From Jacaranda mimosifolia (taxonomy: Eukaryota; Streptophyta; Magnoliopsida; Lamiales; Bignoniaceae), in the NCBI GenBank assembly GCA_018894105.1, contig CM032121.1, positions 35,620,230 to 35,684,229 on the forward strand: 64,000 nucleotides of DNA, written 5' to 3'. Below are positions 11,693 through 22,828 of the stretch, one piece after another. The number at the start of each line of letters is the position of its first letter. Position 1 is the stretch's first letter. A program made the position numbers and the translations under genes. The notes below the pieces were generated by a model. That model searched no databases. It worked only from the letters and a program-made list of their open reading frames with translations, and was not told the origin of the DNA.

Positions 11693-12021
11693 TGATGCCA
11701 AAAATAATTTGCAAGAGCACTAATTAAAAAAAAAAAAAAAGAACAATTTTGTTTCTGATGTGTGTAAAAAAAAAAAAAATCTCCCTTGAATATTTTACAA
11801 GGAAGTCTTTTATCTGACCACTGATCCCACTACTTGAGATGAAAACTACCTACTAAATTACCCAGTATCCTAATATAACTGAATCCATAATATTTGGACA
11901 CGTGTGACCCCATGCTCCTTCATTTTCGCTCGTGCATTAAACTGCTGGATTCAAAGTAAATTTGAGTGTAGCTCAGCTCTTTTTCTAAGTATAGCTCGGC
12001 TCTTTTTCTGAGTGCTGAATG
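11693..12021 (-). repeat. 5' LTR of the gypsy element, truncated at its outer end
   Basis: Aligns with 1137-1470 (start TGATGCCAAAAATAATTTGC; shared CACGTGTGACCCCATGCTCC). Similarity stops near 12015, about 120 bp before the LTR would end. LINE sequence follows at once. Poly-A runs at 11729 and 11767 are expanded compared with the other LTR, and many point differences separate the two, so the insertion is old. Confidence 0.8.
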
Positions 12022-12835
12022 TCTGCTGGCTAGAGATACATGGACTCGATCGGACTTGGGATTTATTAGAAGGAATTGGACCTGCTTTACCGAATGGATT
12101 AGACTAGTTTTCTCTTCAATTTCAAATGACCTTTGTGAGTTGAGTATTATAATCTGCTGGGGGTTATGGTCAAATAGAAATAATTTCATTTGGAAAGGAG
12201 AAAGAAGGACTGGAGACGCGGTGATGAAATTTTCTAAGTCATATTTGAATTAGTGGAAACAAATCAGACTAAAATACAAAGGGGCCCAAGGAAACAACCA
12301 GAAAATCCCAACGAATCAAGCTTGGAAGAGGTCGGAACGAGGATGGATCAAGATTAATATTGATGCGGCTATTTTTTAGAACAAAAGTTTGACAGGTGTA
12401 GGTTGGATTGCAAGAGATAAACATGGCTCTTTTGTGGGGGCAGGATATAAAGTGTTCCATGGAACCCTTGATAGTTGCTTGGTGGAATGTTTAGGAATCA
12501 GGGAAGCTCTCAGTTGGATTAAACAGTGTGATATTCAATATTGTGTGGTTGAATCAGATTTACAGGAATCAGTCAAAGCTATAAATGTTCAAGAGAATTT
12601 CCCTTCCACCTTAGGACTCATTGTTGAGGATTGTAGATGTCTTAAATAAGGTTTTGATCACCTTCAAGTTGTTTTATTATGAGATCTGCGAATACAGTAG
12701 CTCATGTTATTGCTAGAGCATCTAGTTCTATGTCTGATCACGGGGTTTTGGACTTGTACTCCTCCCTTATTTATTGCTAAAGCACTTTGTAATGATCTTT
12801 ATGAATGATTAAAAATATGTTTAATTCAAAAAATA
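12022..12835 (+). pseudogene. LINE 3' part: zf-RVT remainder, RNase H domain, 3' end
   Basis: Continues the LINE frame broken at 1136 (CLLARDTW), then IICWGLWSNRNNFIWKGE, the linker usual in plant LINEs. An RNase H domain follows (about 12335-12650; KINIDAAI, GVGWIARDKHGSFVGAG, LVECLGIREAL, VESDLQ), with stops at about 12253, 12378 and 12648. The short 3' end near 12800-12835 ends in ATTCAAAAAA, compatible with a LINE tail. The RNase H family normally has the catalytic Asp in 'NxDGA'; here it reads NIDAAI. Confidence 0.85.
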
Positions 12836-12904
12836 TACATACATATATAGATTATGAGATTTTTATTGAAAAATATAAATAATATATTATTTAATAAATA
12901 TATA

Positions 12905-13085
12905 TTCAGAGCAAATATTAAATGGATCGGATACGCATTTACCATATCCATATTCGTTTATAAGCGGATATCTACTAATTGAATACGGATAATATCTGCT
13001 TAAAACAAATGCGGATAAATTTTGTATAAACGGATACAAATGCAAACGATAAAGTAATTTTTGAATATCCATTTACAGCCCTCGT
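12905..13085. mobile_element. Degenerate hAT-type MITE
   Basis: The right end reads ATATCCATTTACAGCCCTCG, the inverse of the common GGGCTGTAAATGGATAT terminus. The left end (ATTAAATGGATCGGATAC) matches after its first bases have decayed. The interior is built of GCGGATA/TATCCG units (for example CATATCCATATTCG, CGGATAATATC). No clear TSD, no ORF. Confidence 0.5.
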
Positions 13086-14580
13086 AAAAGGAAAAGGGAG
13101 GAAGAATTGATTTTGGTGGGAAAGACAGGAAGGTCCCTTCTTGGCTTCCTTTGCTGGCCATGTGCATGGCATGTGAGCTTTTTGGCCTTTTCATCAAAAT
13201 CACTTTGGATTTTTTATTTGATATATATTTTATTTTCTATTTATTTTATGTATGTATATTAAGTGTATTTAATTTAAAATTAATTATTTTGACAAAAAAA
13301 AATTAGTACACTTGACATGTATTTATAATATAAAATAAAAGATAAAACATATATTAAGGATTCAAAGTGTGTCCAACCTAATATCTGCTTTGATGACAAG
13401 AACTGGTGGTATAAAAAAGGGTGAAATTTAGTGACTAAAGTTGTAAGTGATGGAGTTTATAAGGGTGAAATTTAATGACTAAAGTTGTAAGTGATGGAGT
13501 TTATAAGGACAAAAGCCATTTTAGTGATGAAATATAGGGACAAGAAATATAATTTTCCCTAAATTACACCAAATTTTTGAACTTGTGTGATGCAATGAGA
13601 TATGTACTAAAAAAATACTGAGACCAAAATCCTGTATTCTATAAATTTGACTGAGTGATTAATTGTCCAAGTAGCATCATAGATCCGAATTTAAATCCTA
13701 ATAAATTTTGAGTAGGCGTGTATATATTAAACTAAATAAATTCAAAATTTTAGTACAACATTCAAATTTACATATTTTAACATTGTTGAGTTAGAGCTAG
13801 ATGACATGGCTGATTTGTGGCTCCAAAAGGAGCTCGTCTCCTTCCAACATTTTAATCACAACAAGACATAGCTTAAATGCATCTTAGAGCTCCTTAAATT
13901 GAAAATACGTCTCCAAGTGATGCATCTTAGTCCATAATATTTTGCTATATTTTGGATAAATTTAATTTCTTTTACGAACTAATTGAAATACTTGTAGCAT
14001 ACAATCACTATAATTGAATAATTTTATGTATACTACCATGAATTACAAAATGAAGAACAACTTCTTCAACCCATGTATGACAAAAGGGAACACCAAAATT
14101 TCAATTAATTGCAGCCCAAGTGGCACTTCCATAGCACAAGGGCAGGGAATGCCTCGGAGATGTTACAACCAACACTTTCTTCTTTGGTGCTACAAATAAA
14201 GGGATGATCCAGTTCTGCAATAGAGTTGGAATTTTCTCTCATGATCTAGACTTCCATCGTTGGTCCTAGCTTTTCTCTAATCGATTATTGCAACACAATA
14301 ATGATTAGGGTTGGTTTATCCAGCAAAAATGTAAGACTATTAAGTTAATATAATGGTTGAAAAATATAGACAAGTAGGTAAGAAAGCAACCAAAATATTA
14401 GAGAAAAATAGAAATATTTATTTTTATTCTTTTGAGAAAAATAAAAACAAACATAACTTTTTTGTTTCCCCCCAAAATACTCAAAATAATCTCAAGACAT
14501 TCTAAAGTTCTTTTCTTCCACCAGTTTACAAGAAAAACATAATCTTTATATATACATATATATGATTTCACATTACAATA
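13086..14580 (-). repeat. RLK-cluster duplication unit, copy C (intergenic block)
   Basis: Pieces of this block recur in order and orientation elsewhere. 13108-13200 matches 31990-32130. 13240-13790 matches 39410-39965. 13795-14400 matches 44516-45190. 14400-14575 matches 45960-46105. Shared landmarks include CATGTGCATGGCATGTGA, ACAAAAGCCATTTTAGTGAT and ATGCATCTTAGTCCATAATA. Inside, 13425-13505 has a 44 bp unit (GGGTGAAATTTA...TTTATAA) present twice in tandem. 13940-14080 also recurs at 16046-16215. No intact gene. Confidence 0.8.
13796..13925 (-). pseudogene. Relic of the last kinase exon (copy C)
   Basis: Matches the last exon of the kinase pseudogene at 17097-17372 on the same strand (TTTGTGGCTCC, TCCTTCCAACATTTTAATCAC, ATGCATCTTAGAGC). 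An internal stretch of about 35 bp is missing. The identical deletion is present in the relic at 44.5 kb, so the two relics share a common broken ancestor. Too short and shifted to encode anything. Confidence 0.7.
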
Positions 14581-14877
14581 CATACATAAAATAATATTAT
14601 AAAATTATATTTTCACCGCACTAACAAGACAAAAGAAGTACTAATTTGAAATTTACAGTATAATTTATTTCCTTCTAAAATAAAACCAAACATACCATTC
14701 CAATTTCAAACAATTTCTAACAAATTTCAAAACAAAATTAAACATACATCACATTCCTCCAACCCACTCCCTAAAACATTTTCCCCAAAATATTATTTTC
14801 AAAACAACCAAAATAAAATCAAACACTACTAGGTTTTTGTTTTTGTATAAGAACATCCCTCTTTCCAAATTGGGAAA

Positions 14878-15000
14878 AGGGGATGTGGCCCAGTGGCGTA
14901 GGTATCACACATAATATGGAAAGTCGGGAGTTTGAGTCTGAACGGACTCATGTTGTGCGTATGTGTATAAATAAATCCCCGATTAAGACTAACTATTTGT
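14878..15000 (+). mobile_element. tRNA-derived SINE (head region)
   Basis: Starts GGGATGTGGCCCAGTGGCGT. TGGCCCAGTGG fits the RNA polymerase III A box (TRGYNNARNGG) exactly. About 35 bp later GTTTGAGTC fits the B box with one change. This box pair with no foldable full tRNA is typical of plant SINEs. The 3' limit is uncertain: the conserved-looking body runs through ATAAATCCCCGATTAAGACT to about 15000, and no poly-A/T tail or TSD could be fixed. Confidence 0.6.
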
Positions 15001-15339
15001 ATGGCAATACTATCCACATGGCATCCCCTGATTGGTTCTTTAAGTCCACTGATGTTTTGTTGGTTTTCGGGGCTCCAAATAGTGGGCCTAATACTGGTTT
15101 GGCCATTCTGGCCGCTAGTGGGCCACATTAATTTCGCCCAACCTAACTTACCGGACCTTTCTAAGCGATGCCCTAAATATCCAACCCCCATCAAGTTCAG
15201 ATTTCAGAATTCAGAAATCTCTCGTTCCTTATTCTACCCTATGAATTTCAAGTGAATCTGAAATCAGAAAATTATCCAAGATCGTTCCTTCGTCTCCTAA
15301 TGAATTTCAAGTGAATCTCTTATCAGAAAATTATCCGCC
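15001..15339. other. Unassigned spacer with a short tandem duplication
   Basis: Nothing gene-like. 15242-15280 and 15298-15335 share ATGAATTTCAAGTGAATCT followed by ATCAGAAAATTATCC, a tandem duplication of about 57 bp just before the malectin relic. Confidence 0.5.
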
Positions 15340-15660
15340 TTCACAAGGCGGAATGGGGTTAAAGTGAAGGCAGAGAATTTTCTGATCTGGGTTCATTTGA
15401 AATTCATTGCAAAACTGGAAATCAGAGATTCTTCCCGTATTGAGGGGAACTGGATCAGCAGAAGAGATCGAGTTATCGATGGCAGTTGAGCCCTTTATTT
15501 GCAGCAAGGAAGAAAGTATTGATTCCACATCTCCAATCCATTCCCTGCCATTCTGTGCTGCAGAAGTGCCAATCGAATCACAATTATCTGAAATTTTGGC
15601 ATACGAGGTTTGCTGGAATTTGGATTATTACTAGGTGCTGTAAAGTTTATGAGGACACCT
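15340..15660 (-). pseudogene. Relic of the malectin-like ectodomain N-terminus (copy C)
   Basis: Aligns on the same strand with 30410-30740 of the intact receptor gene. Shared peptide elements include SSADPVP, EFQ, DQKIL/GQKIL, LHFNPxP and SLLQ(I/L)KGS. Only about 105 codons of the N-terminal malectin-like region are left, without signal peptide or start, and several frame breaks are present. It lies between the kinase-tail relic at 13.8 kb and copy B, as expected for a third decayed tandem copy of the receptor gene. Confidence 0.8.
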
Positions 15661-17060
15661 GCTGTATGATGTGTGATGTATGATGTATAAGAAAGAAAAA
15701 AACAATGATAATAATAATTTTTCAAAGAAACCAAAAAGTCTACAATGGTGTCAGCGGAGTAAAGAAAGATGAGATTTGTTTGTTTGTTAGGGAAAGTTAT
15801 TTAAATTAAAATTTTGATTATCAAAAATTGAACTTATAATTTCTGTATTTAGGTGACATCAGATTGTTTTCCAAGAGTCTGAAAATTCAAGATCCCTATT
15901 ATTTAGTTGCTATGTTAGTAATGATGACCTCAATTGATGCGCATGAAGAATATGGATGCTATTACAGGAGCAATGGGCAAAAAATTACTGTAAAATTCTG
16001 TTATTTGTTGTGGTTTGGAAATTTTGACAGTACTATGGTTGATTAATCAATGTTTTGCTATTTTTTGGATAAATTTATTTTCTTTTATAAACTAATTGAA
16101 ATGTTTATAACATACAACCACTATATTTGGTCACAATCTATTATTGTTAAGTTTACTATCATGAATTACAAAGTATGAAGAATAAACTCTTCAACCCATG
16201 TATGAATCACAAAAATGTTGTCCTAGATTTGAGGTCGATCCATGGGCAATTTATGAACGCTTGGAGTCCACACACACCTGCAGTGGAGTCCGTACATGTG
16301 TTAAATGATGTGATCTTACCTAAAGCTTAAAAGAAATAATTGGCTGTTTGGGATCCAGAAAAAATCTTATGATGTTTAATGTAGCAGCTAAGTTAAGAGA
16401 TTGAGTTTGGAAAAATAAGATGCATGCATTTATCACTACGTGGTTGGAATTATATATAAGAGGGTACTGATACGATCATATTAGATTTTTGGGCTGCCCC
16501 ATCTGATTATGCAACGTGGATGAAATGGATGTTCCAAATACTAAATTATATCCAAAGTTAAAATCGGGTGTGTAAGAAAAGAAAACGTTATATGTTTTAT
16601 TCTCTTTTATGAACCAATTGAAATGTTCCAACTTCCAAGAAAAAAAAAAAGTGTCTGTCATATCATACCTTCAGTTTGCCATTTGATTATGCCACACGGG
16701 CGAAATGAAACACATACCAAATTGAAACCAGGTCAAAGTGGATTGTGTCATGTTCATGAAAAAGTAAATAGATCTTGAACTATTTTATCAAAAAATCAAT
16801 TCTAGTGGAGGGAGGAAAACCGTTCTTTACTAATAACCCACATCAATCCTATTCCTCAAGTATTATAAAGCTCAAGCATCCAGGCTGAAACATAATGGAA
16901 GAAACTGATGTTGTACAAACAAGTTTCAACATGGGACATTAACGATGTAATGATCCCATGTGTGCAGATTGAGCTAGTCTCCTGACAAAAACTAAGCATT
17001 TGAAAGCAATGCCGCAATTTTTTGTACAAAAGAAGTAGAATGATGCCCGGATATCAGTAG
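15661..17060. other. Intergenic, decayed duplicate sequence
   Basis: No gene recognised. 16046-16215 is a third copy of the segment at 13930-14085 (TTTTGCTAT, CTAATTGAAAT, CATGAATTACAAA, CTTCAACCCATGTATGA). 16490-16530 and 16675-16715 share a GATTATGC(A/C)AC(G/A)(T/C)GG motif flanked by similar sequence, a diverged local duplication. The rest is AT-rich. Confidence 0.5.
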
Positions 17061-17944
17061 CTTTCAAGTGTGTCGTCAAGTTCCGATGTTGCACCACTAT
17101 CGAGTAGTTTGTGTGTATGTAGTATGTACACTGCTGGACACTGAATCTTCAGTTCTAGCTAAAGGCCATGGCTGGTCTTGTGGCTCCACAAGTAGCTCAT
17201 CTCCTTCCAACATTTTAATCACAGAACGCATTTCTGGTCGTTCATATGGTTGGTATTCGGTGCATAAGAGACCAACTTGAATGCATCTTAGAGCTTCTTC
17301 CACTGAAAATATACCTCCAAGTGATTTGTCTACCACATCTAATGGCTTTCCTTCATTCCACAGTTTCCATGCCTGAACAGTGCAATTTTATTAAATCTAT
17401 ATTATCTTTATGTAAATCGGAATAAAAGGTGAAAGAAGAACACATAGTGATAAAATAAGAATGGTGGATTGGGACGAGGTACTATGTTTGTTTGCTCGTA
17501 GTGAAAAAAGAAAGGTTTAATTTTGTAATTTTGAAAAGGACTACATTAAGAGATATGATATTTATTTGCAGATTAATTACATGAATCTTTCAATATATTA
17601 CTACTAATTTCTAAGTCACCAGTAAATATTTACATAGAACCACTTCATACTTACATAGTTAAGAAGGAACTTGGGCTCTTCATTAGGCGCATACATTCTC
17701 CGGCCACTCACGATCTCAAGGACTATGATTCCAAAGCTATAAACATCTGATTTAACTGAAAATTTTCCATGTATACAGTATTTGGGAGCAACATAGCCAC
17801 TGAAAAAAATAAATAAATAAATAAATAAACCCACAATTATTCCTGACCAAAAATGGAAATTAGAAAAAAAGAAAAAAGGGAAGGGAGGGAGTGAACAGGA
17901 ATGAATCCCGACACTTACATGGTCCTGCATATTCGCGTGGTTTC

Positions 17945-18190
17945 TAAAGAGAATGGAAGATAAGAAAATGATGTGTTTCTTATTAATAATATGCTGGGTA
18001 TATAAAGTGCTAAACCCAACAAACATCCACAATGTTCTCAACAAAGATATCAGAAAAGATAATCTAGATAAAGATAATACCAATCTACAATAGAATCTAA
18101 AGATAAGGAAGATGTTAAACCAACTCCTAAAGAATAGGAACAAACAAAACAATAAGCTAAACAGATGGATGATATCATCATTCATTATTA
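17945..18190 (-). repeat. Copia 3' LTR
   Basis: A 246 bp copy of the LTR (plus strand TAAAGAGAATGG ... CATTCATTATTA). The inner edge is set by the polypurine tract, the outer edge by the GTTTC duplication. Confidence 0.9.
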
Positions 18191-19672
18191 TGCCCCCGCA
18201 AGTTGGTGTCAACAACACCCAACTTGGAAAATTGCTTGACGAAGGAAGCTCTTGGAAGCGGCTTCATGAGTATGTCAGCTACTTGATCAACTAAATGAAG
18301 ATGCTGAACTTCAATATCCTTGTTTTGGACTTGTTCACAGACAAAGTGGAAGTCAATGGCAACATGCTTCATCCGACTATGAAATACAGGATTGGCACAA
18401 ATGTAGGTGGTCCTGATGTCACAGAGTATCCTAGGAATAGTAGAAAGGCGGACTCAAAGTTCATGAAGTAAATGAGTAAGCCAATTGACTTTTGAGACAG
18501 CTGCAACAACAGCTCTATATTCTGCCTCTGTTGACGAACGGGAGATAGATCTTTGTTTCTTTGATGACCATGAGATGGGAGAACTACCAAGGTAAACAAT
18601 ATAACCTGTGGTTGAAGTTCGATCATGAGGATTGCCGGCCTAGTCTAAGTCAAAGTATGCAATAAGACGTTGATCTTGTTCTCTAACAAGAGATATGCCA
18701 AAAGAAGATGTTCGCTGAAGATAGCGAAGCAAGCGCTTAACTGCTATCCAATGGGATAATAAAGGCTGGTGCATAGACTATGATAATTTGTTAACAGCAA
18801 ATGCAATGTCAAGACGTGTAAAAGAAAGGTAATGCAGTTTACCAATAATCCTCCTATAAAGAAAGCCATCAACTAGAGAATCTTCGGGACATTCCTTGAA
18901 AGCAATTGTTGAAGTCATTGGTGTAGGAACACCCTTACAATTGTGCATGTCAACTTCTTGCAACAAGTCTTGAATGTATTTCTACTTAGACAAAAGAAGA
19001 CCACTAGGATGAGAAAATACTTCAATACCAAGGAAGGAATGACGAGGACCCAAATCCTTGAGTGAGAAACGTGATGCCATAGAGTCAATAATGTTCTGGA
19101 CACCCTGAGGCTGATTTCTAGTAACAATTATGTCATCAACATACACAAGGACATAGACAGTTAACCCAAAATTATGCAAGATGGACAGAGATGAATCAGA
19201 TTGTGATTTGATAAAGCCCAACTTTACCAAATAATTTTTGAGTTATGTGTACCAAACTCGAGGTGCCTGCTTCAAGCCATAGATGGCCTTGTTAAGTTTG
19301 CAAACATATGTCGGATGTGTAGATAGCTCAAATCCAGGTGGCTGACGCATGTAGACTTCTTCATCAAGTCGGCCTTGCAGGAATGCATTATTAACATCAA
19401 GCTGCCATATGGGCCAGTCCCTGTGTTGCAATGGTAAGAACCAATCGAACAGTTGCCGGTTTTTCCACAGGACTATAGGTATAGTGAAAGTTAAGACCAG
19501 GGCGTTGAGTAAACCCTTTGTCTACCAAATGAGCTTTGTACCTATCAACAGAAACATTAGGATAATATTTAATTCGAAAGAGCCACTTACAGTCTACCAC
19601 GCTCTTCGAAGGACCACATGGTACCAAGTCCCATGTCCAGTTCCGAACTAGAGCATCAAATTTTATTTTCAT
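18191..19672 (-). pseudogene. Copia reverse transcriptase and RNase H, frame-broken
   Basis: RT starts near 19672 ([19 protein letters not shown]), then [20 protein letters not shown] (19431-19243), [13 protein letters not shown], and the active site LVYVDDIIVT near 19145-19115. RNase H pieces follow (18966-18778 and 18626-18191; ending AIDFHFVCEQVQ and [10 protein letters not shown]). Breaks occur near 19400, 19235, 18970, 18780 and 18370, so a few point lesions separate it from an intact frame. Confidence 0.85.
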
Positions 19673-19753
19673 TGCAACACGCCAGTGAGGAAATTGGTTA
19701 GCTTGCTTAAAGGTTTTGGGAGCCGAGGAAGACGATTGAACAACAATATGGAA

Positions 19754-21759
19754 CTATTTAGGCTTTAGGCTATTTGTCTTAGATCGGGTAATCATAGGAT
19801 GCTTGGAAGTGTTAGTAGACACAGGGAGAGCATTGGCAGATGACAGTCTTGTAGGAGGTAGGTTTGACACTTGGAAAGGTGACGTCGTAGGTTGAGTAGG
19901 TGGAAGGGAAGCTATTGGTAATGAGGATTGATGAGAGGGATTGGAAATTTTGTTTCGACACTGATAAGTGATGAGAGTGGGTTGGGTAGATGCATTTAAA
20001 TTGGATAATGGAACCAAAGCCGGTGGAGGAGATTGGGGAGAGATGAGAGAAATACGAGTGGGTGATGGCAAGGTAGCAGATAAAATATGATTATTCAAGG
20101 AAGAGTTAGAATTACCTGAGATAGAAGCATTTGTTGGAGCAGAAAAGACGGGCGAATTCGTGTACACGGGTTGTTGCACAATTGGAGGCGGCAGCTGATA
20201 AGAGATATTGGAATCCTTAGGGGATTGGTCATCTAAACAAATTTCCCAACAGATATTATTATTCGTATTTTTTAGATGGGAAAAAATATTTTTAAATGGG
20301 AAATTATCTTCCAAAAATAAAACATCACGTGATAAATAAATTTTGGAAGTAATTGGATCAAAACATTGGTGGCAATAATATTTATTGAAAAATCCTAAAT
20401 AAACACACGGAGTTGATCGGGGCTCTAATTTATTTTTGGCATATGGTTTGAGCCATGGGTAACACAAACATCCAAACACTTTAATGGAGGAATAATTTGG
20501 TAGTTCTTGAAATAAAATTTCAAATGGTGATTTATTGTGTAGATTTGGAGTGGTGAGTCGGTTTATGAGATAGACAGCTTGATGACAGGCAAAACTCCAG
20601 AAGTGTGAGGGTAAGGATGCTTGGTGCAACAAGGTTATAGCAGTTTCAAGAACATGTTGGTGTCTACGCTCGACTAAAGCAATTATTTGAGGAGTATATG
20701 GGGGTGACACTAAGTGTTCTATGCTGCGTGTTTTTAGATAGGACGATAAACTTTGAAATTCACCACCACCATCAGTATAAAAGGATAGAAGCTTTGTTTT
20801 GAACCTTCGCTCAAGTAATGGGTGTAAACTTTGAAATACTTCCAAAACTCCAGTTTTTTATTTTAGTTTGAACAACCACATGTATTTGGAATATTGATCA
20901 ACAAATAACACATAATATCTCTTTTTGTCAATTGAGAGAACCGGAGATGGTCCCCATAAATCGCTGTAAAGTATTTGCAGTGCTTCTTACTTTTTAAAGA
21001 ATTTTCAGAAAAATTCAACCTGTGCATTTTATTGGAATTACAAGAATTACAAAAGAAAGTAGCTTTAGTGTTTGAAACAGGAATGGAAAATTTATTCAAT
21101 ATATTATTTAGAACGCGATGATTAGGATGGCCTAAATGCCGATGCCACAGGTTAACAGAAGCAGCCACATTGCATTGAGGAGAACGATGTGCACAGTCTG
21201 GTGGCCACTTATACAACCCATCTTTATTTTGCCCGCAAACTAGAGGCGCCCCTGTACTCAGATCCTTCACAAAATAATAAGAAGGAAAAAATTCAACAGA
21301 TGTGTGATTGTCACAACAAAATTGAGAGACAGAAATAAGATTGTTTTTAATGGCAGGAGAGCATAGGGTATTAAGAAGTCGAAAGTGATGATTTGATGCA
21401 CTTAAGCTAGCGTTACCGGTATGAGATATTGGAATGGTGTTACCATTGCCCATGGCAATCTCTTTGGGGCCATGGTAGTCATGTATAGTGTCCAAGCCAT
21501 GAGCATTAGATGCAATATGATGCGTGGCTCCAGTATCTACTATCCAAGGAGTCTGTTGTTGCATTAGACGACCAACAAATTTTGCCCGGGCTTGGAGATG
21601 ATTGTGTGACTGCGAACGGCAAACTTTAGCATTATGACCCAGACGATCACATAACTGGCAGCGGATACTTGAGTTAGACGGTTGTTGTTGAGTGTTCCGT
21701 CTAGGACGCCATGGTTGTGCAGGCCATGGCTGGTTGGTAAGGGGGGTAGTGGGTCCCAA
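19754..21759 (-). pseudogene. Copia zinc knuckle, protease and integrase, frame-broken
   Basis: 21759-20863: CCHC knuckle (CQLCDRLGHNAKVC), protease active site (WIVDTGATHHIASN), and GAG-pre-integrase motif (LWHRHLGHPNHRVLNNIL). 20845-19754: integrase core (FYTDGGGEFQSL; YTPQIIALVERRHQHVLE, where the usual N-G-x-x-E reads ALVERR), the YLGF module near 20400, and a Ser/Pro-rich tail. The frames are joined by a shift near 20960 and a stop near 20850. Confidence 0.85.
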
Positions 21760-21810
21760 ATGTCTGTTGTTGGTGTTGTTACCCTATCGATGAGGAAATT
21801 GGTTTGTCTT

Positions 21811-22557
21811 TTAAGTAATTGCAACAGTGATATTGGTTGGTTGTGGCTTTCTGGCTTCATCATGCGTGAGGAAAAGCTCATGATCGAGAAGCTTTTCATA
21901 TAGTTCTTCATAAGAGACCGTGGAATCTCTTGCATGAATGGCAGCAGAGAGGTCGCGGAAGTCAGATCCAAGTCCACTGAGGATTTTAACAATGAGTTCC
22001 TCATTGGACACTGGAGCTCCGACTGTTGCAAGTTCATCGCAAATGGATCGAATTTGATGAAGATAAGCAGCAACAGAAAGAGTGTCTTTCGAGATACGAA
22101 CCAGACAGTCACGTAAACTAAAGATTCGCGTCTGAGACTTGTTTGCATAGGCAGTATGGAGAGCATCCCAAGCAGCTTTGGCGGTTGCAGCGGCAGCAAC
22201 TGTAACAGTTAAAGTTGAATCTACAAATGTCAAAATAGCATTCCGAATCAACTGATCTTGGTGAAACCAAGCAAGGAAAGTAGAATTGTCAATGTCCTGA
22301 TTGTTTTGAAAAATGGTTCGAGTAAGGGCAGATATAGACCTATCGAGGTGTCCATAGATATTGTGACCAGCATAGGCATGGAGACTTGAGCTTTCCACAG
22401 GCTGAAATTGTGACTGCCAGCTAATTTTATAGGCAACTGAGTAACTGGGTTGAATTGTACTAAGTGGCATTGCTGGTAGTGTTGTCTGCATTGATGACGG
22501 TAGTGTTTGCCATTTGTGTGTTGGCGGTCGGCAGAAAAAATAAATTGGATCAGGCAT
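21811..22557 (-). pseudogene. Copia gag
   Basis: A 248-residue frame with the copia gag core (UBN2-type): WHQDQLI-like FLAWFHQDQLIRNAIL, AKAAWDALHTAYANKSQTRI, LVRISKD, and IRSICDELATVGAPVSNEEL. It starts shortly inside the primer-binding site. The link to the zinc-knuckle frame is lost through a frameshift near 21800. Probably the least damaged part of the element. Confidence 0.85.
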
Positions 22558-22563
22558 GTAGAA

Positions 22564-22583
22564 GCTTTAGTGCTCCGATACCA
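22564..22583 (-). other. Copia primer-binding site
   Basis: Minus strand TGGTATCGGAGCACTAAAGC immediately follows the 5' LTR. It is one base off the TGGTATCAGAGC consensus for initiator-Met tRNA priming. Confidence 0.85.
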
Positions 22584-22828
22584 TAAATAGAATGGAAGAT
22601 AAGAAAATGATGTGTTTCTTATTAATAATATGCTGGGTATATAAAGTGTTAAACCCAACAAACATCCACAATGTTCTCAACAAAATATCAGAAAAGATAA
22701 TCTAGATAAAGATAATACCAATCTACAACAGAATCTAAAGATAAGGAAGATGTTAAACCAACTCCTAAAGAATAGGAACAAACAAAACAATAAGCTAAAC
22801 AGATGGATGATATCATCATTCATTATTA
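22584..22828 (-). repeat. Copia 5' LTR
   Basis: A 245 bp LTR, nearly identical to 17945-18190. Bounded by the primer site on one side and the GTTTC duplication (22829-22833) on the other. Confidence 0.9.

Larger units (their letters stand above)
1137..12021 (-). mobile_element. Ty3/gypsy LTR retrotransposon, Tat-like lineage, inserted in a LINE
   Basis: Two LTRs in the same orientation (1137-1587 and 11693-12021) flank gag, protease, RT-RNase H, a second RNase H and integrase, all on the minus strand. This order is Ty3/gypsy. The extra RNase H between RT-RNase H and integrase, and the antisense ORF between pol and the 3' LTR, are hallmarks of the plant Tat lineage. All domains carry stops or frameshifts, so the copy is not autonomous. 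No clear target-site duplication is seen: the left flank ends CTTGTT, the right flank starts GAATGTCTG, and joining them restores the LINE frame. The right LTR lacks roughly 120 bp at its outer end. Confidence 0.9.
17945..22828 (-). mobile_element. Ty1/copia LTR retrotransposon inserted in the kinase pseudogene
   Basis: LTRs 17945-18190 and 22584-22828 differ by three substitutions and one 1 bp gap. The 5 bp duplication GTTTC flanks it (17940-17944 and 22829-22833). The primer site on the minus strand, TGGTATCGGAGCAC, directly follows the 5' LTR and fits initiator-Met tRNA. A G-rich tract (TTGCGGGGGCA) precedes the 3' LTR. Gag, protease, integrase, RT and RNase H are in copia order but with several frame breaks. 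The LTR ends read TA...TA rather than TG...CA. Recent, but not autonomous in this reading. Confidence 0.95.

Noticed and set aside
17616..18218. 200-residue minus-strand frame as one protein
   Set aside because: Only 17655-17799 is a kinase exon; the rest is intron and Copia LTR read through.
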